Counted from the stretch's first letter, positions 25,332-35,667 are shown. The stretch is DNA of 64,000 nt from CAWUFC02 sp963921335 (GCA_963921335.3 CAWUFC020000001.1:1364001-1428000), one strand, 5' to 3'. The notes: generated by a model not told the origin, from the sequence alone. Numbers and translations: made by a program.

Positions 25332-27214
25332 ATGGGTATGTCCCCCAAGGCGTTGGCGTTGCTGCTGGCCGCGGTGGCGGTCGGTATTTCGCTGATCGCT
25401 TCGCGACTGGATGTCGCGCATGTCGGCGCGCCTGACGCCCGCTGGCAGCTGTTGGATGCTGAGTTTGCTCAGAGCCAGTTGGACATGCCTGACCCCGCGG
25501 AATGGGCTAGCGTGGTCTGGACGCCTGTGTAGTTTCCAGATGATTGGCAGGCGCATCCTGAGCGTGTTTCTCGTAGTGGCTGGTATCGTTTGCGCTGGGA
25601 CGCAAATATTCCCCCGATCATGCTGCTGACGAACTAATGGCACTTTATCTGCCAGTGACCATCCAGCAGGCAGCGGCTTACGTGAAAGGCCGCTGGATTG
25701 GGTCGAGTGGCTCCTTTAACCCGGTCGCACATGGCTGGAACAGCCCGCAGCTGCTTCTGTTTCCCTCCGACCTGATGCGCCCTGGTGACAATGAACTGCA
25801 CCTGTTCCTGGCCGGATATGTTGCCTCAGACAACCTTATGGGGCCGGTTTATCTTGGCCCCCAGTCGGAGTTACAGCCGGCCTTTGAGAGCCTGAACTTT
25901 CTTCGTGTTGAGTTAGTGGCCGCAAGTACTCATGTCATGATGTTCCTCGCCATATTTATGGGGGTGCTTTGGCTATTTAGATCCAAGGATAGTGCCTACG
26001 GTTGGTTGGCCTTGGGTTGCCTGGCATTTTGGATATGGAACCAGAACCTGATCGTCACTGAGTTGCCGCTGCCTTTTCAAAGCTGGCATGCCCTCGTAAT
26101 GACCAGTCAGGGATTAACTGTGGTCTTTGTGACGATGTCCTGTTATCGACTGCTCAACAGCGGGCGTAGAGCCCTGGAATGGTGGGTGGCAGGTTTTTGC
26201 CTGTTCGGTTCGGCGCCTATGTTTCTTCGGCCACCAGAGGCTTTGTTGGTTTATAGCTTCATGGTCTGGAATCTGCTCTGCTTTTCAATTGGTTTGTATG
26301 CTTTTGTACGTTTGTTGTGGGCTGGTGTTAATCGGCGTATTGCACTGAGCTATCAGGTTTTACTTTTTCCGATGTTGATTGCTCTGGCATTCGCATTGCG
26401 TGACATGCTGGGTTTGGCGGGGGTTACTGAGCGGAATACGCCGCTACTTTTTCAGTTTGGCGTGTTGGCTATCGTTGTCGTTCATTCCTTTTTTCTAATC
26501 CAGCGTTTTGTGACTGCATTGCGTGACAGTGAGAATGCGAACTTGTTGCTCGAGGAGCGCCTTCAGGAGCAGCAGCTCAAGCTTGAATCCAACTATGAAA
26601 AATTGCGTCTGATGGAGCGTGATCGCTTGCTAACGGAAGAACGTGGTCGAATTATGCGTGATATGCACGACGGCGTGGGTGGCCAGTTGGTGGCGACTCT
26701 GTCTCTGTTGAATACTGGCGATAACAATACCGAAGAGCTGCGAGAACGTTTGCGAGAGTCCATCGGCGAACTCAAGCTTATGATCCAGTCGCTGGACCCA
26801 AAAGTCAGCACGCTGGAGGGTATGCTGCGAACGCTGGACAAAAGCATTGAGCGCCCACTTGAAGCTTGCGGCGTTCAGTACAGCCGCAATGAGCTGGCCC
26901 CGCGCTGTGCCGGTGTCGAGCTGGAACCTGGCACTATGTTACAGGTTCTGAGAATTCTTCAGGAGTGCGCAACAAACTGCATTAAACACAGCGGCGCCAG
27001 CGTGTTCAGAGTGGACGTAGAGGGTACAGATGATGGCTTGCGAATATTAATTAGCGACAACGGGGGTGGTCTGGAAACAAAAAACCCCGTGGGAAAGGGG
27101 CTGGATAATATGGCGCGTCGCGCCGCGTCAATCGGGGGAAGACTCAATATATCCAGTGATCATGGATTGAGGGTGGAACTGACGCTGCCACTTGGCAGCG
27201 CCGAGCCCAAGTAA
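25332..27214 (+). pseudogene. 7TMR-DISM sensor histidine kinase, disrupted N-terminus
   Basis: A kinase of about 627 residues is visible in two frames. The first part (25332-25532) has a signal-like start and ends in TAG just where the family continues with FPDDW. The same frame then reads sensibly (SGWYRLRWDANIPP) to a run of five Cs at 25611-25615. Adding one C restores DHAADELMALYLPV and the long frame from 25637 on. Downstream are about seven membrane spans (residues 95-295 of the 525-residue part), a coiled coil, HisKA_3 with RIMRDMHDGVGGQL, and an HATPase with DNGGGL. A shortened kinase from ATG 25637 is possible but lacks most of the extracellular domain and the signal. Its natural partner is the divergent LuxR regulator. 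Confidence 0.8.
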
Positions 27215-27220
27215 GGACTG

Positions 27221-28273
27221 TTATTCCAAGCGCTGGCCAAAGAAATCCTGCTGGCCACTACACATGATGGAAAATCCCGAGACGTTCATATCTACTGAGA
27301 ATGCGTAGGTGCCGAACCAACTGTCTTCCGTGACCGTACCTTCCGTCGTAAAGGAAATGGTCTGCAGTGCTTTTGATGGATCCTCGTTGGAGTAGCCGGT
27401 CATCGTCTGTGACAAAGAAAAGGTGCCATCGGCCTCGTTGTAGCCGCCTTGCATGCCAGTGTCTTCGACGATGGTAAAGCCCTGCAGGGATGCGCCTTCT
27501 GCGGGTGGCACGGTGAGGCTGTCTCCGTCAAACTGCAGGTAAACGATCAATGATGTCGGAGGGATCGGTGCATCAGGTATTGGCACTGAACCACTGCAAG
27601 CTAAGATACCTTCCTCGGTATTGAATTCAAAGGCGATGCCGTCGCCTACGGGGGCATCTGGCGCTACTGGGCTACCAGTACCCAGTGCGTCTGCCAGGCC
27701 TTCCAGCGCAGTTGCGACGCTGGCGCTGTCGACGCCCACGGCAGCGAGCAGGGAAACGGCAGTAGCAATGCCTTCTTCTCCAGAGTAGTCGAGACCTTGC
27801 GAAGATACCGAGCTGGTGAACTGCACTGCCATCGCCAAACGATTGCTGACAATGCTGAAGTCGTCGTTGCCTTCCTGCACCCCATTGGCAATATTTAAGG
27901 CTATTGTTGGCAGAGTCATGCGTCCTGCGGCCAGCTCTCCCAGATAGAATTCCAGGCCCGCTTCATCCGCATCGCGACTAAACAACTGTTGATAGAGATT
28001 GTTCAGGAGCTGCTCGTTGCCGAGGTTGCCGAAGCGATCCTCATATTCCTCGGAGGTGCCAAATGCATCGATAATTTCGCCGAGATCACCACCCGCATTG
28101 CTGACTTGCTGACTCCAGAATGCGACACCATCAGGATCTCCTGGTCGGCCATAGTAGGCCACGTACATGGTTTGCACCTGCTCTTCGATTGTTCCTGCTA
28201 TTTGTGCCTGAACGCTGGCACTGGCCAGCAGCAAGGCGGCGATTAGTAGTCTGGGGATGTTTAGGATTTTCAT
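27221..28273 (-). CDS. Secreted DUF4214-domain protein
   Basis: The 350-residue protein has a signal peptide (LLIAALLLASASVQAQ) and then DUF4214 motifs: MYVAYYGRPGDPDGVAFW, FGTSEEYEDRFG, and LYQQLFSRDADEAGLEFYLGEL. The C-terminal half (about 210-350) is a beta-rich region I do not recognise, with a cysteine pair (LACSGS, IMCSGQ). DUF4214 is often found in surface-layer or type I secreted proteins, but here the N-terminal signal points to Sec export. No type I secretion gene is in the window. Its function is unknown. Confidence 0.85.
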   Translation of the reverse strand: MKILNIPRLLIAALLLASASVQAQIAGTIEEQVQTMYVAYYGRPGDPDGVAFWSQQVSNAGGDLGEIIDAFGTSEEYEDRFGNLGNEQLLNNLYQQLFSRDADEAGLEFYLGELAAGRMTLPTIALNIANGVQEGNDDFSIVSNRLAMAVQFTSSVSSQGLDYSGEEGIATAVSLLAAVGVDSASVATALEGLADALGTGSPVAPDAPVGDGIAFEFNTEEGILACSGSVPIPDAPIPPTSLIVYLQFDGDSLTVPPAEGASLQGFTIVEDTGMQGGYNEADGTFSLSQTMTGYSNEDPSKALQTISFTTEGTVTEDSWFGTYAFSVDMNVSGFSIMCSGQQDFFGQRLE

Positions 28274-28301
28274 CGACGGACCTCCGATATGTAATTATGG
28301 T

Positions 28302-28964
28302 TTACACACCAAGTGTCTCTGTCGACTGGCCTCCTGTAACCCCCCTGTTTAGGGGGGGTGTCCAGCCGCCGCTATCTTGCCAGCGATTGACGATGTCGCA
28401 AAAAAGCTCAGCGGTTTTCTCAGTATCGTAGGCTGCCGAGTGCGCCTCATTGTTGTCAAAGGCGATGCCCGCGTGCTCACAGGCTTTGGCCAGCACGGTT
28501 TGGCCGAATGCCAGGCCCGCCAGGGTTGCCGTATCGAAATGCGAGAAGGGGTGAAAGGGGTTGCGCTTGATGGCACAGCGCTCTACCGCTGCGTTGACAA
28601 AGCCTGCGTCGAAGTGGGCGTTGTGGCCCACTAAAATAGCGCGATTGCACTCCTGTTCCTTGATCTCGCGGCGCACCACGGCGAACAGTTCAGTAAACGC
28701 GTCTTTTTCTTTTACCGCTTCGCGAAAAGGGTGGTAGGGGTCGATACCCGTAAAGTCGAGTGCAGATTGTTCAATATTTGCGCCCTCAAAAGGTTCCACA
28801 TGAAAGTGGTGAGTACTGTGCACCTGCAAGTGGCCGCTTGAGTCCATGCGCACGATACTGGCCGCTATTTCCAAAATGGCATCTGTAGCGGCGTTGAAAC
28901 CGCCGGTTTCCACGTCGATCACCACGGGCAGAAAGCCTCGGAAGCGGTCGCAAATGCGGCTCAC
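28302..28964 (-). CDS. rnt: Ribonuclease T
   Basis: RNase T is a 3'-5' exonuclease that trims tRNA CCA ends and other stable RNAs. The 220-residue protein has the DEDDh motifs: VIDVETGGF with D17 and E19, LVGHNAHFDAGF, and the last His/Asp in EAHSAAYDTEKTAELF. It overlaps pyrC by 4 bp, as a translationally coupled pair. Near the 3' end the gene contains CCCCCC and GGGGGG blocks (28340-28358) coding the last residues, which end GGQSTETLGV. These homopolymers could affect the true C-terminus if miscounted. Confidence 0.95.
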   Translation of the reverse strand: MSRICDRFRGFLPVVIDVETGGFNAATDAILEIAASIVRMDSSGHLQVHSTHHFHVEPFEGANIEQSALDFTGIDPYHPFREAVKEKDAFTELFAVVRREIKEQECNRAILVGHNAHFDAGFVNAAVERCAIKRNPFHPFSHFDTATLAGLAFGQTVLAKACEHAGIAFDNNEAHSAAYDTEKTAELFCDIVNRWQDSGGWTPPLNRGVTGGQSTETLGV

Positions 28965-29998
28965 CGGCGAACACTCCAGAGTACTTCTTCGCCAGCGCGC
29001 AGCGGGGTCAATTCACTGTCGCCCAGGGCACGCGTGGCCTCTACCTGCCAGGCGTCGCGCTGCAGGGTAATGGTATCTGTATTGCGCGGCAGACCGTAAA
29101 AATCGGGGCCGTAAAAAGAGGCGAAAGCTTCCAGCTTGTCGAGCGCACCGGCCCGGTCAAAGGCTTCTGCATACAGCTCGATCGCAGCATGGGCGGTATA
29201 ACAACCGGCGCAACCACAGGCTGTTTCCTTGGCGTGGATGGCGTGGGGCGCTGAATCGGTGCCCAGGAAAAAGCGCGGATTACCGCTGGTTGCTGCTTCC
29301 ACCAGTGCCTGCTGGTGAAGATTTCGCTTTAGTATGGGCAGGCAGTAGTAATGGGGGCGAATGCCGCCCACCAACATGTGATTGCGGTTGTACAGCAAAT
29401 GATGCGCCGTAATGGTTGCGGCAACGCCATCTCTGGCATCGCGTACGAACTCGGCCGCGTCAGCGGTGGTGATGTGCTCGAGCACCAGCTTCAGTTGCTG
29501 GAACTTTTCCGTAATCGGTATCAGGTGGCGGTCAATGAAGACCTTCTCCCGGTCGAAGATATCGACATCCTCGTCGGTTACCTCGCCATGTACCAGCAGC
29601 GGCACGCCCTTGTCCTGCATCACCTCCAGAATGGGATACAGAGAATCCAGCTTCGCTACACCGGCGTCCGAATTGGTCGTGGCGCCCGCAGGGTATAGCT
29701 TTACAGCATGCACAATCGGGCTGGCAGCGGCGGCCTCAATGTCTGCGGCGGTGGTCTGGTCGGTGAGATAGAGCACCATCAGCGGCTCTGCCTGCCGAGG
29801 TAGTCCCGACATCGCATCCAGAATGCGCTGGTGATAGGCCTCCGCCAGGCCCACGTTCGTCACTGGCGGGGTCAGGTTGGGCATCACAATCATGCGTCCG
29901 AAATAGCGCGACATATCGGCACAGGTATCGGGTAGTGAATTGCCGTCACGCAGGTGTACGTGCCAGTCGTCAGGGCGGATAATTTCTAGCTCGCTCAC
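28961..29998 (-). CDS. pyrC: Dihydroorotase
   Basis: PyrC closes carbamoyl-aspartate to dihydroorotate in pyrimidine synthesis. The 345-residue protein is of the short, class II type. It starts with DDWHVHLRDG (zinc ligands H13 and H15) and has the carboxylated-lysine segment VKLYPAGATTNSD near 100, LVHGEV, and LGTDSAPH near 253 with the catalytic Asp. The start is 170 bp from the divergent argG start. It overlaps rnt by 4 bp. Confidence 0.97.
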   Translation of the reverse strand: MSELEIIRPDDWHVHLRDGNSLPDTCADMSRYFGRMIVMPNLTPPVTNVGLAEAYHQRILDAMSGLPRQAEPLMVLYLTDQTTAADIEAAAASPIVHAVKLYPAGATTNSDAGVAKLDSLYPILEVMQDKGVPLLVHGEVTDEDVDIFDREKVFIDRHLIPITEKFQQLKLVLEHITTADAAEFVRDARDGVAATITAHHLLYNRNHMLVGGIRPHYYCLPILKRNLHQQALVEAATSGNPRFFLGTDSAPHAIHAKETACGCAGCYTAHAAIELYAEAFDRAGALDKLEAFASFYGPDFYGLPRNTDTITLQRDAWQVEATRALGDSELTPLRAGEEVLWSVRR

Positions 29999-30058
29999 GG
30001 TTGAGCCTTATTCGTTGCAGAAAACGCATGCTACCTGAATCCACGGGCCGATAGAACT

Positions 30059-30109
30059 AAAAGGGGTCTGAGCGCTTTTCCGTGAAAAAAGGTCTCTGAC
30101 CCCTTTTTT
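30059..30109 (+). repeat. REP-like inverted repeat between pyrC and argG
   Basis: AAAAGGGGTC (30059-30068) pairs with GACCCCTTTT (30098-30107), and an inner CTTTTC/GAAAAG hairpin (30075-30090) lies between them. Read on the minus strand it includes AAGGGGTCAGAGACC, of a kind often seen as repeated extragenic palindromes near RAYT transposases. This link is from memory. It sits in a divergent promoter region, so it is not placed to end either gene. Two more T follow, so it looks like a terminator for plus-strand RNA entering argG. Confidence 0.55.
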
Positions 30110-30167
30110 GGGCTGCGCGGCAACTGTAGAATGCGCTGCTCATTTTTTGTACTGTTTGGAGACTGTC

Positions 30168-31388
<1,221 letters not shown>

Positions 31389-31392
31389 TCGC

Positions 31393-32211
31393 TTAGCCCG
31401 CAGCCTGTCGCGCCAGGTTTTTGATTCTGTCGCGATAGCTGCGGCTGACTTTAATCTGAGTATCGCCCTCAAGGGTCAGCAGATACTCCCCATTGCTGAG
31501 ATGGCGGTAATGCCGAATGCGATCGCTGTTGACCATGGTCGAGCGATGCACGCGCACAAAATGCTCCGGGTTGAGCAGTGACTCAAGCTGTTTCATGGTG
31601 CTGCGCATGATGTGCGTTTGCTCGCCCACGTGAACGCACATATAGTCCCCGGCCGCATCAATCCAGTCGATTTCGGTGACGTCGACACGGTGGACTTCAT
31701 CGCCGTCGCGAATGTTGATGGTGCTGGGCCAATCCGATAGCTCTCCTTCGGCCAGTGCATCCACCTTGCCGGCGTCAGCGCCGGTCATGTTCATGATCAG
31801 CTCGACGAGCTTTTGTTTTTGCACCGCCAATGTCTGTTGGTCGTGCTGTTGCAGAGCCCTTTGTATCGCGGCAGCGAGGCGCTCCTCGTCAACCGGTTTC
31901 AGAATGTAGTCGACAGCGTTGATATCAAACGCGGCGATGGCGTACTCGTCAAAGGCCGTGACAAAGATCACCATTGGCATGGTGTCTGCCTGTAACCGAC
32001 GCACCACGTCGAAGCCGTCCATGCCCGGCATCTGTATGTCCAGCAGTATCAGGTTCGGCTGTTGCTCGGCGACCTGCTGCAATGCCTCCAGGCCATTGCT
32101 GCATTCCCCGACAATTTCCAGCTCTGCATATTCCAGCAGGCGCAGGCGCAAACCTCGCCTGGCCAGCGATTCGTCGTCAACAATCAGCGTGCGCAGTGCT
32201 GGCATCAGCAT
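31393..32211 (-). CDS. LytTR-type response regulator (AlgR-like)
   Basis: The 272-residue protein has a receiver domain (VDDESLARRGLRL, phospho-acceptor D58 in LILLDIQMPGMDGF, Lys in YILKPVDEER). A C-terminal LytTR DNA-binding domain has IDWIDAAGDYMCVH, HFVRVHRSTMVN and IKVSRSYRDRI. It resembles AlgR and LytR-type regulators. It overlaps the upstream kinase stop. Two ATG codons (32211 and 32205) are possible; the second overlaps the stop as TGATG. It is the last gene of a kinase-regulator pair. Confidence 0.93.
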   Translation of the reverse strand: MLMPALRTLIVDDESLARRGLRLRLLEYAELEIVGECSNGLEALQQVAEQQPNLILLDIQMPGMDGFDVVRRLQADTMPMVIFVTAFDEYAIAAFDINAVDYILKPVDEERLAAAIQRALQQHDQQTLAVQKQKLVELIMNMTGADAGKVDALAEGELSDWPSTINIRDGDEVHRVDVTEIDWIDAAGDYMCVHVGEQTHIMRSTMKQLESLLNPEHFVRVHRSTMVNSDRIRHYRHLSNGEYLLTLEGDTQIKVSRSYRDRIKNLARQAAG

Positions 32212-33308
32212 TTGTCTCCGGTTTCGAAAGGAATGCGGATGCTGACCACCAGCCCATGAGGTGCATTATCGCCCAGCGTGAGCGATTGCCGGTCACCATA
32301 GAGTTCCTGGAGCCGGTTGCGGGTGTTGGCCATGCCAACCCCATGGCCAGGCAGTGGCTGTTCTGCCTGCGGAGACAGTCCCGGTCCATCATCGGCCACT
32401 TCCAGCAACAGCTCGGTATCAAATCGATAGGCGCCTACTCGAATACTGCCGCCCGCCACTGATTTGGAAATGGCGTACTTGATGGCGTTTTCTACCAGGG
32501 GTTGCAGTAGCAGGCTGGGAATCAGCGCCTGCTGGTATTCCTGATGCACGTCGTAGACCACCTGAAGTCGTTCGTCGAAGCGCACTTTTTCAATATCCAG
32601 GTAGAGATTGAGAGCCTCAACCTCCTGGTTGAGGGTCACTTTTTGCATCGGGTCGCTATCCAGCGAGTAACGCAGAAACGTGCTCAGCTTGCTGATCATA
32701 CCGTTGGCGGTGGCATTACTCTGTTCCAGCACCAGGGTAGAAATTGCGTTGAGCGTGTTGAATAAAAAGTGAGGGTTGAGCTGGTAGCGCAGCATTTTCA
32801 GCTGTGCCTCGTGGGCCGTGGACTCAATGCGAATACCGCGGGCACGCTCTTCCTGCAGCAGCTGGTAGTACTTGATGCCGACGTACAGCCCTGACCAGCA
32901 CAGCATCACGAACCAGTGCGTGGTAATGCCCTCCATCATGGCGAAGAACAGGTCGGAACCGTGGGCATTGGCCCCTGATTTCACGGTGCCCTTCACTTCC
33001 ATCACGTTGGTGAAAATATAGTGCCTCAGTGCCACCCAGATCGCCGCTGCCACCCAGGATGTGACCAGGATGATGATGGCTCGTCGCAGGGGGTGTGATT
33101 CCCAGCTGGCACGGTAAATTCCGCGCATGCCCAGCGAGATCAGTAGCCCCAGCAGGCTGATCACAATGATGTATATGTGGTAGTTGTCAGGCAGGTCGCC
33201 CCAGGAGGCGTTGGAGGCATACCAGGTCACGCCCCAGCCCCCCCAGCCGGCGATTTGCAGGGTCCAGAACAAATAGCGGCGATTACCGAGCAGCTGGTCG
33301 ATGTTCAT
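32205..33308 (-). CDS. LytS/AlgZ-like sensor histidine kinase (His_kinase family)
   Basis: The 367-residue protein has about four membrane spans in residues 12-150, then the His_kinase (PF06580-type) motif LRYQLNPHFLFNTLNA with phospho-histidine H180, and an HATPase with LLQPLVENAIKYAI and VADDGPGL. It is the natural partner of the LytTR regulator that follows it with a 7-bp overlap. What it senses is unknown. A perfect TATAAT is at 33315-33320, only 6 bp before the ATG, with no ribosome-binding site between them, so a leaderless or near-leaderless mRNA is possible. Confidence 0.93.
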   Translation of the reverse strand: MNIDQLLGNRRYLFWTLQIAGWGGWGVTWYASNASWGDLPDNYHIYIIVISLLGLLISLGMRGIYRASWESHPLRRAIIILVTSWVAAAIWVALRHYIFTNVMEVKGTVKSGANAHGSDLFFAMMEGITTHWFVMLCWSGLYVGIKYYQLLQEERARGIRIESTAHEAQLKMLRYQLNPHFLFNTLNAISTLVLEQSNATANGMISKLSTFLRYSLDSDPMQKVTLNQEVEALNLYLDIEKVRFDERLQVVYDVHQEYQQALIPSLLLQPLVENAIKYAISKSVAGGSIRVGAYRFDTELLLEVADDGPGLSPQAEQPLPGHGVGMANTRNRLQELYGDRQSLTLGDNAPHGLVVSIRIPFETGDKC

Positions 33309-33464
33309 GGTCGCATTATAGGGGCATTTGATCGCGCCCCTGTGTCATTCATCGCAGCAAAGACTCGCTTCGTCGCAGCAGATACTGCGTTTAACCCCTA
33401 GCCAGGGCTGGTATCCCTGTCGGGCTGCCGTAAAATGGAGGCATTGAGACAGAGGAGAATAAGA

Positions 33465-34217
33465 ATGAGAGTGTTGACCGCTCTGTGGCTGGGTCTGTGC
33501 CTTTCGTTGAGCGCCTGGGCCGATAAAGATACCCTGATCGTTGGGCACACCGGGGACTACAAGCCGCTCAATTATGTCGAAAACGGTGAGCTGGTAGGCA
33601 TTGAGGTGGATTACGGCAAGGTTTTGGCGGATCGACTGGGCATGAAACTAGTACAACGGGTGCTGCCATTCGCGGAGCTCGTGCCCGCCCTGAACAGCGG
33701 TGAGATCGATATCATCATGGCCGGTATGAGTGTCACTGAAGAGCGTGCGCAGCAGGTGTTGTTTACCAATCCAGTCATGGACGTGGGTCAGATGGCGATC
33801 ATTCTCTCCGAGCAGGCAGCCAGTTTTGGACATCCGCGGGCCATGTATCGCCCGGGAGTACGCATTGCGGTCGAACCCAATACCACCGGGCACCGTTATG
33901 TAGAAGATCGTCTGCCCGATGCCAAGCTACTGTTTTACCCTGACCCCGCGGCAGCCTTTGCAGCACTGCGTTCACGGGAGGCGGACATCTATATTCACGA
34001 CGCCCCGACCAGCTGGAAGCTGGCGTCATCCGATGAGCACCAGGACATGCTGGGTTTGTTTAGACCCCTGACCCGCGAGCAGTTGGCCTGGGCCGTGCGC
34101 AAGGACAACACGCTGCTGGCTTCAAGGGTGAATGCGGTGCTGGACCAGTTGTTGAGTACCGGCACCATCCGCGCGGTCCAGAACCACTGGATTCCTGTGA
34201 CCGTACAGGTCCGCTGA
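33465..34217 (+). CDS. Amino-acid-type periplasmic solute-binding protein
   Basis: The 250-residue protein has a signal peptide (LTALWLGLCLSLSAWA) and the SBP family 3 layout: DYKPLNYVENGELVGIEVDYGKVLADRLGM, then DIIMAGMSVTEERAQQVLFT, and the C-terminal lobe with VAVEP-like IAVEPNTTG and DIYIHDAPTSW. It should bind a small polar solute in the periplasm. No ABC permease or ATPase gene is adjacent, so it could serve a distant transporter or a sensor. AGAGGAG lies seven bases before the ATG at 33465, which is why I prefer it to the earlier in-frame start. Confidence 0.88.
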   Translation: MRVLTALWLGLCLSLSAWADKDTLIVGHTGDYKPLNYVENGELVGIEVDYGKVLADRLGMKLVQRVLPFAELVPALNSGEIDIIMAGMSVTEERAQQVLFTNPVMDVGQMAIILSEQAASFGHPRAMYRPGVRIAVEPNTTGHRYVEDRLPDAKLLFYPDPAAAFAALRSREADIYIHDAPTSWKLASSDEHQDMLGLFRPLTREQLAWAVRKDNTLLASRVNAVLDQLLSTGTIRAVQNHWIPVTVQVR

Positions 34218-34250
34218 GACGCTGTTCTGGGATAGTCGGCAGACACAAAA

Positions 34251-34278
34251 ACGGCGCCGGTTTCGCAACGGGCGCCGT
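34251..34278 (-). terminator. Intrinsic terminator between convergent genes
   Basis: ACGGCGCC (34251-34258) pairs with GGCGCCGT (34271-34278), loop 12 nt. In minus-strand direction it is followed by five Ts, so it fits as terminator for the small secreted-protein gene that ends at 34303. The plus-strand side lacks a T-run. Confidence 0.75.
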
Positions 34279-34302
34279 GAGCGGGACTGGATGGAGCTGG
34301 TT

Positions 34303-34638
34303 TTAGTTGTCAGCCACCTGCAGTTCTGATCCGTTCACCTGGGCAATATCCAGGCTCTCTATTTTTCCGGTATTGCGGGCCTTGCAGGTCGCCAGCCACT
34401 CGCTGCTGTCGCCATTGCCATCGCTGGCGCGCACATCAATGGTGAACTGGGTATAGCGGCCGCGGGTCTTCAGGCTGTCCATGCGTGAATCCACCCGCTG
34501 CTCGGCAAAGCGCGCGTCGCTGGCGATCTCAGCCTTACAGGCTTTCAGTGCGGCGGTTGTGTTGGCAGTAGCTGGCAGGCTGGCGGCTAAAGCGGTCAGG
34601 GCTGCGGCGGTGATCATTGATTGCTTGATAAGTGTCAT
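34303..34638 (-). CDS. Small secreted protein of unknown function
   Basis: The 111-residue protein has a clear signal peptide (MITAAALTALAASLPATANT). The mature part has two cysteines (ALKACKAE, LATCKARN) and RGRYTQFTIDVRAS, and would form a small beta-rich periplasmic domain with one possible disulfide. I do not recognise the family. GAGGAG lies six bases before the ATG. It is divergent from the LysR gene across a 132-bp gap and may be its target (inference). A terminator follows it. Confidence 0.75.
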   Translation of the reverse strand: MTLIKQSMITAAALTALAASLPATANTTAALKACKAEIASDARFAEQRVDSRMDSLKTRGRYTQFTIDVRASDGNGDSSEWLATCKARNTGKIESLDIAQVNGSELQVADN

Positions 34639-34725
34639 GTGTTTCTCCTCAAAAGGGGCTTGGCTATGGACCAGGTTCTAGCGTAGTCTGTGCATAATCT
34701 GTTGTTAATTGGCGAAAGTTGCACA

Positions 34726-34741
34726 ATAAATATCGATTTAT
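34726..34741. promoter_or_regulatory. Candidate LysR-type operator
   Basis: ATAAAT and ATTTAT form a perfect inverted repeat with a 4-nt spacer, of the T-N11-A kind bound by LysR-type regulators. It lies 30 bp before the LysR gene and 88 bp before the divergent small secreted-protein gene. No other site is visible. AT-rich palindromes occur by chance, so this is a candidate only. Confidence 0.4.
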
Positions 34742-34770
34742 GCACATATTGTTTATGACATCCTGAATCC

Positions 34771-35667
34771 ATGCTGAATTGGGACGACATGCGTTACATG
34801 CTTGCGGTAGCCCGGGCGGGCTCCATGAGTGGGGCTGCCCGCCAGCTGGGCGTCAATCACGCCACGGTCATCCGCCGCATTCGCCAGTTAGAGGAGCAGC
34901 TGGGTACCGCGGTCTTTGATCGTATTGGCCACAATTACGTGATCACACCGGCGGGGCAGGTGGCTTTTGATGCCGCAGAAAAGATGGAGACTTTTTCTGT
35001 CGGGGTGGAACGGCAAGTGCTGGGGCAGGTTGCCGAATTATCCGGCATTATCCGTGTGACGGCGCCCGAGCCGGTTGGCAAGTCCCTGTTGCTGCCCACT
35101 GTCACCGAGTTCATGCAGCTCTACCCCGATATCCTGGTGGATATCAGCCTCAGTATGCGCACCTATGATCTTGGCGTCCGTGAGGCCGACGTGGCATTTC
35201 GTGTGACTGAGCAGCCGCCGCCTGATCTGGTGGGTGTTAAAATTTCGCACCTGATGATGGCGGTTTATGTGCCCGCTGGCAGTGCTCTCCATGCGGCCCA
35301 AATCGATAAAGTGATCGTTAACGCCAATACGGATGGTAAAACCCCGGACTGGGCCGGCCGTTATTGCCCACGTGCCAGCGTTGGCCTGATTACCGATTCA
35401 CCGCCGCTGGAGCTGGAAGCCGTCAAGCAGGGATTTGGCGCCGCTCGTCTTCCCTGTGCCATGGGTGATCAGGACCCCGAGCTGGAGCGGGTGCTCGATA
35501 TTCCACTGGAGATGGGCTCACAGCTGTGGCTGCTCACCCATGTAGACGTTCGCACCAACGCGCGTATTCGCGTGTTCCGCGACTACATGATCGACTACCT
35601 TGAGCAGCGTCCAGAGCTGGTTGCTCGCTTTCGCGGTGAACAGCTCAGCGAAAATCCCGGGATTTGA
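34771..35667 (+). CDS. LysR-family transcriptional regulator
   Basis: The 298-residue protein starts with a winged HTH (MLNWDDMRYMLAVARAGSMS, then GAARQLGVNHATVIRRI and LEEQLGTAVFDR). The effector domain follows (GIIRVTAPEPVGKSLLLPTV, DVAFRVTEQPP). It belongs to the LysR group that begins with W-DD-RYFLAVARAGS. The effector is unknown. The 3' end overlaps the opposing dnaE2 gene by 23 bp. Confidence 0.92.
   Translation: MLNWDDMRYMLAVARAGSMSGAARQLGVNHATVIRRIRQLEEQLGTAVFDRIGHNYVITPAGQVAFDAAEKMETFSVGVERQVLGQVAELSGIIRVTAPEPVGKSLLLPTVTEFMQLYPDILVDISLSMRTYDLGVREADVAFRVTEQPPPDLVGVKISHLMMAVYVPAGSALHAAQIDKVIVNANTDGKTPDWAGRYCPRASVGLITDSPPLELEAVKQGFGAARLPCAMGDQDPELERVLDIPLEMGSQLWLLTHVDVRTNARIRVFRDYMIDYLEQRPELVARFRGEQLSENPGI

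Noticed and set aside
27183..27200. CGCTGCCA/TGGCAGCG palindrome at the end of the kinase gene as a terminator
   Set aside because: It lies in coding sequence, has a 2-nt loop and no U-run.
28339..28359. CCCCCC/GGGGGG hairpin in rnt as a terminator
   Set aside because: It is inside the rnt coding region and not followed by a U-run in the minus direction; noted as a homopolymer risk only.
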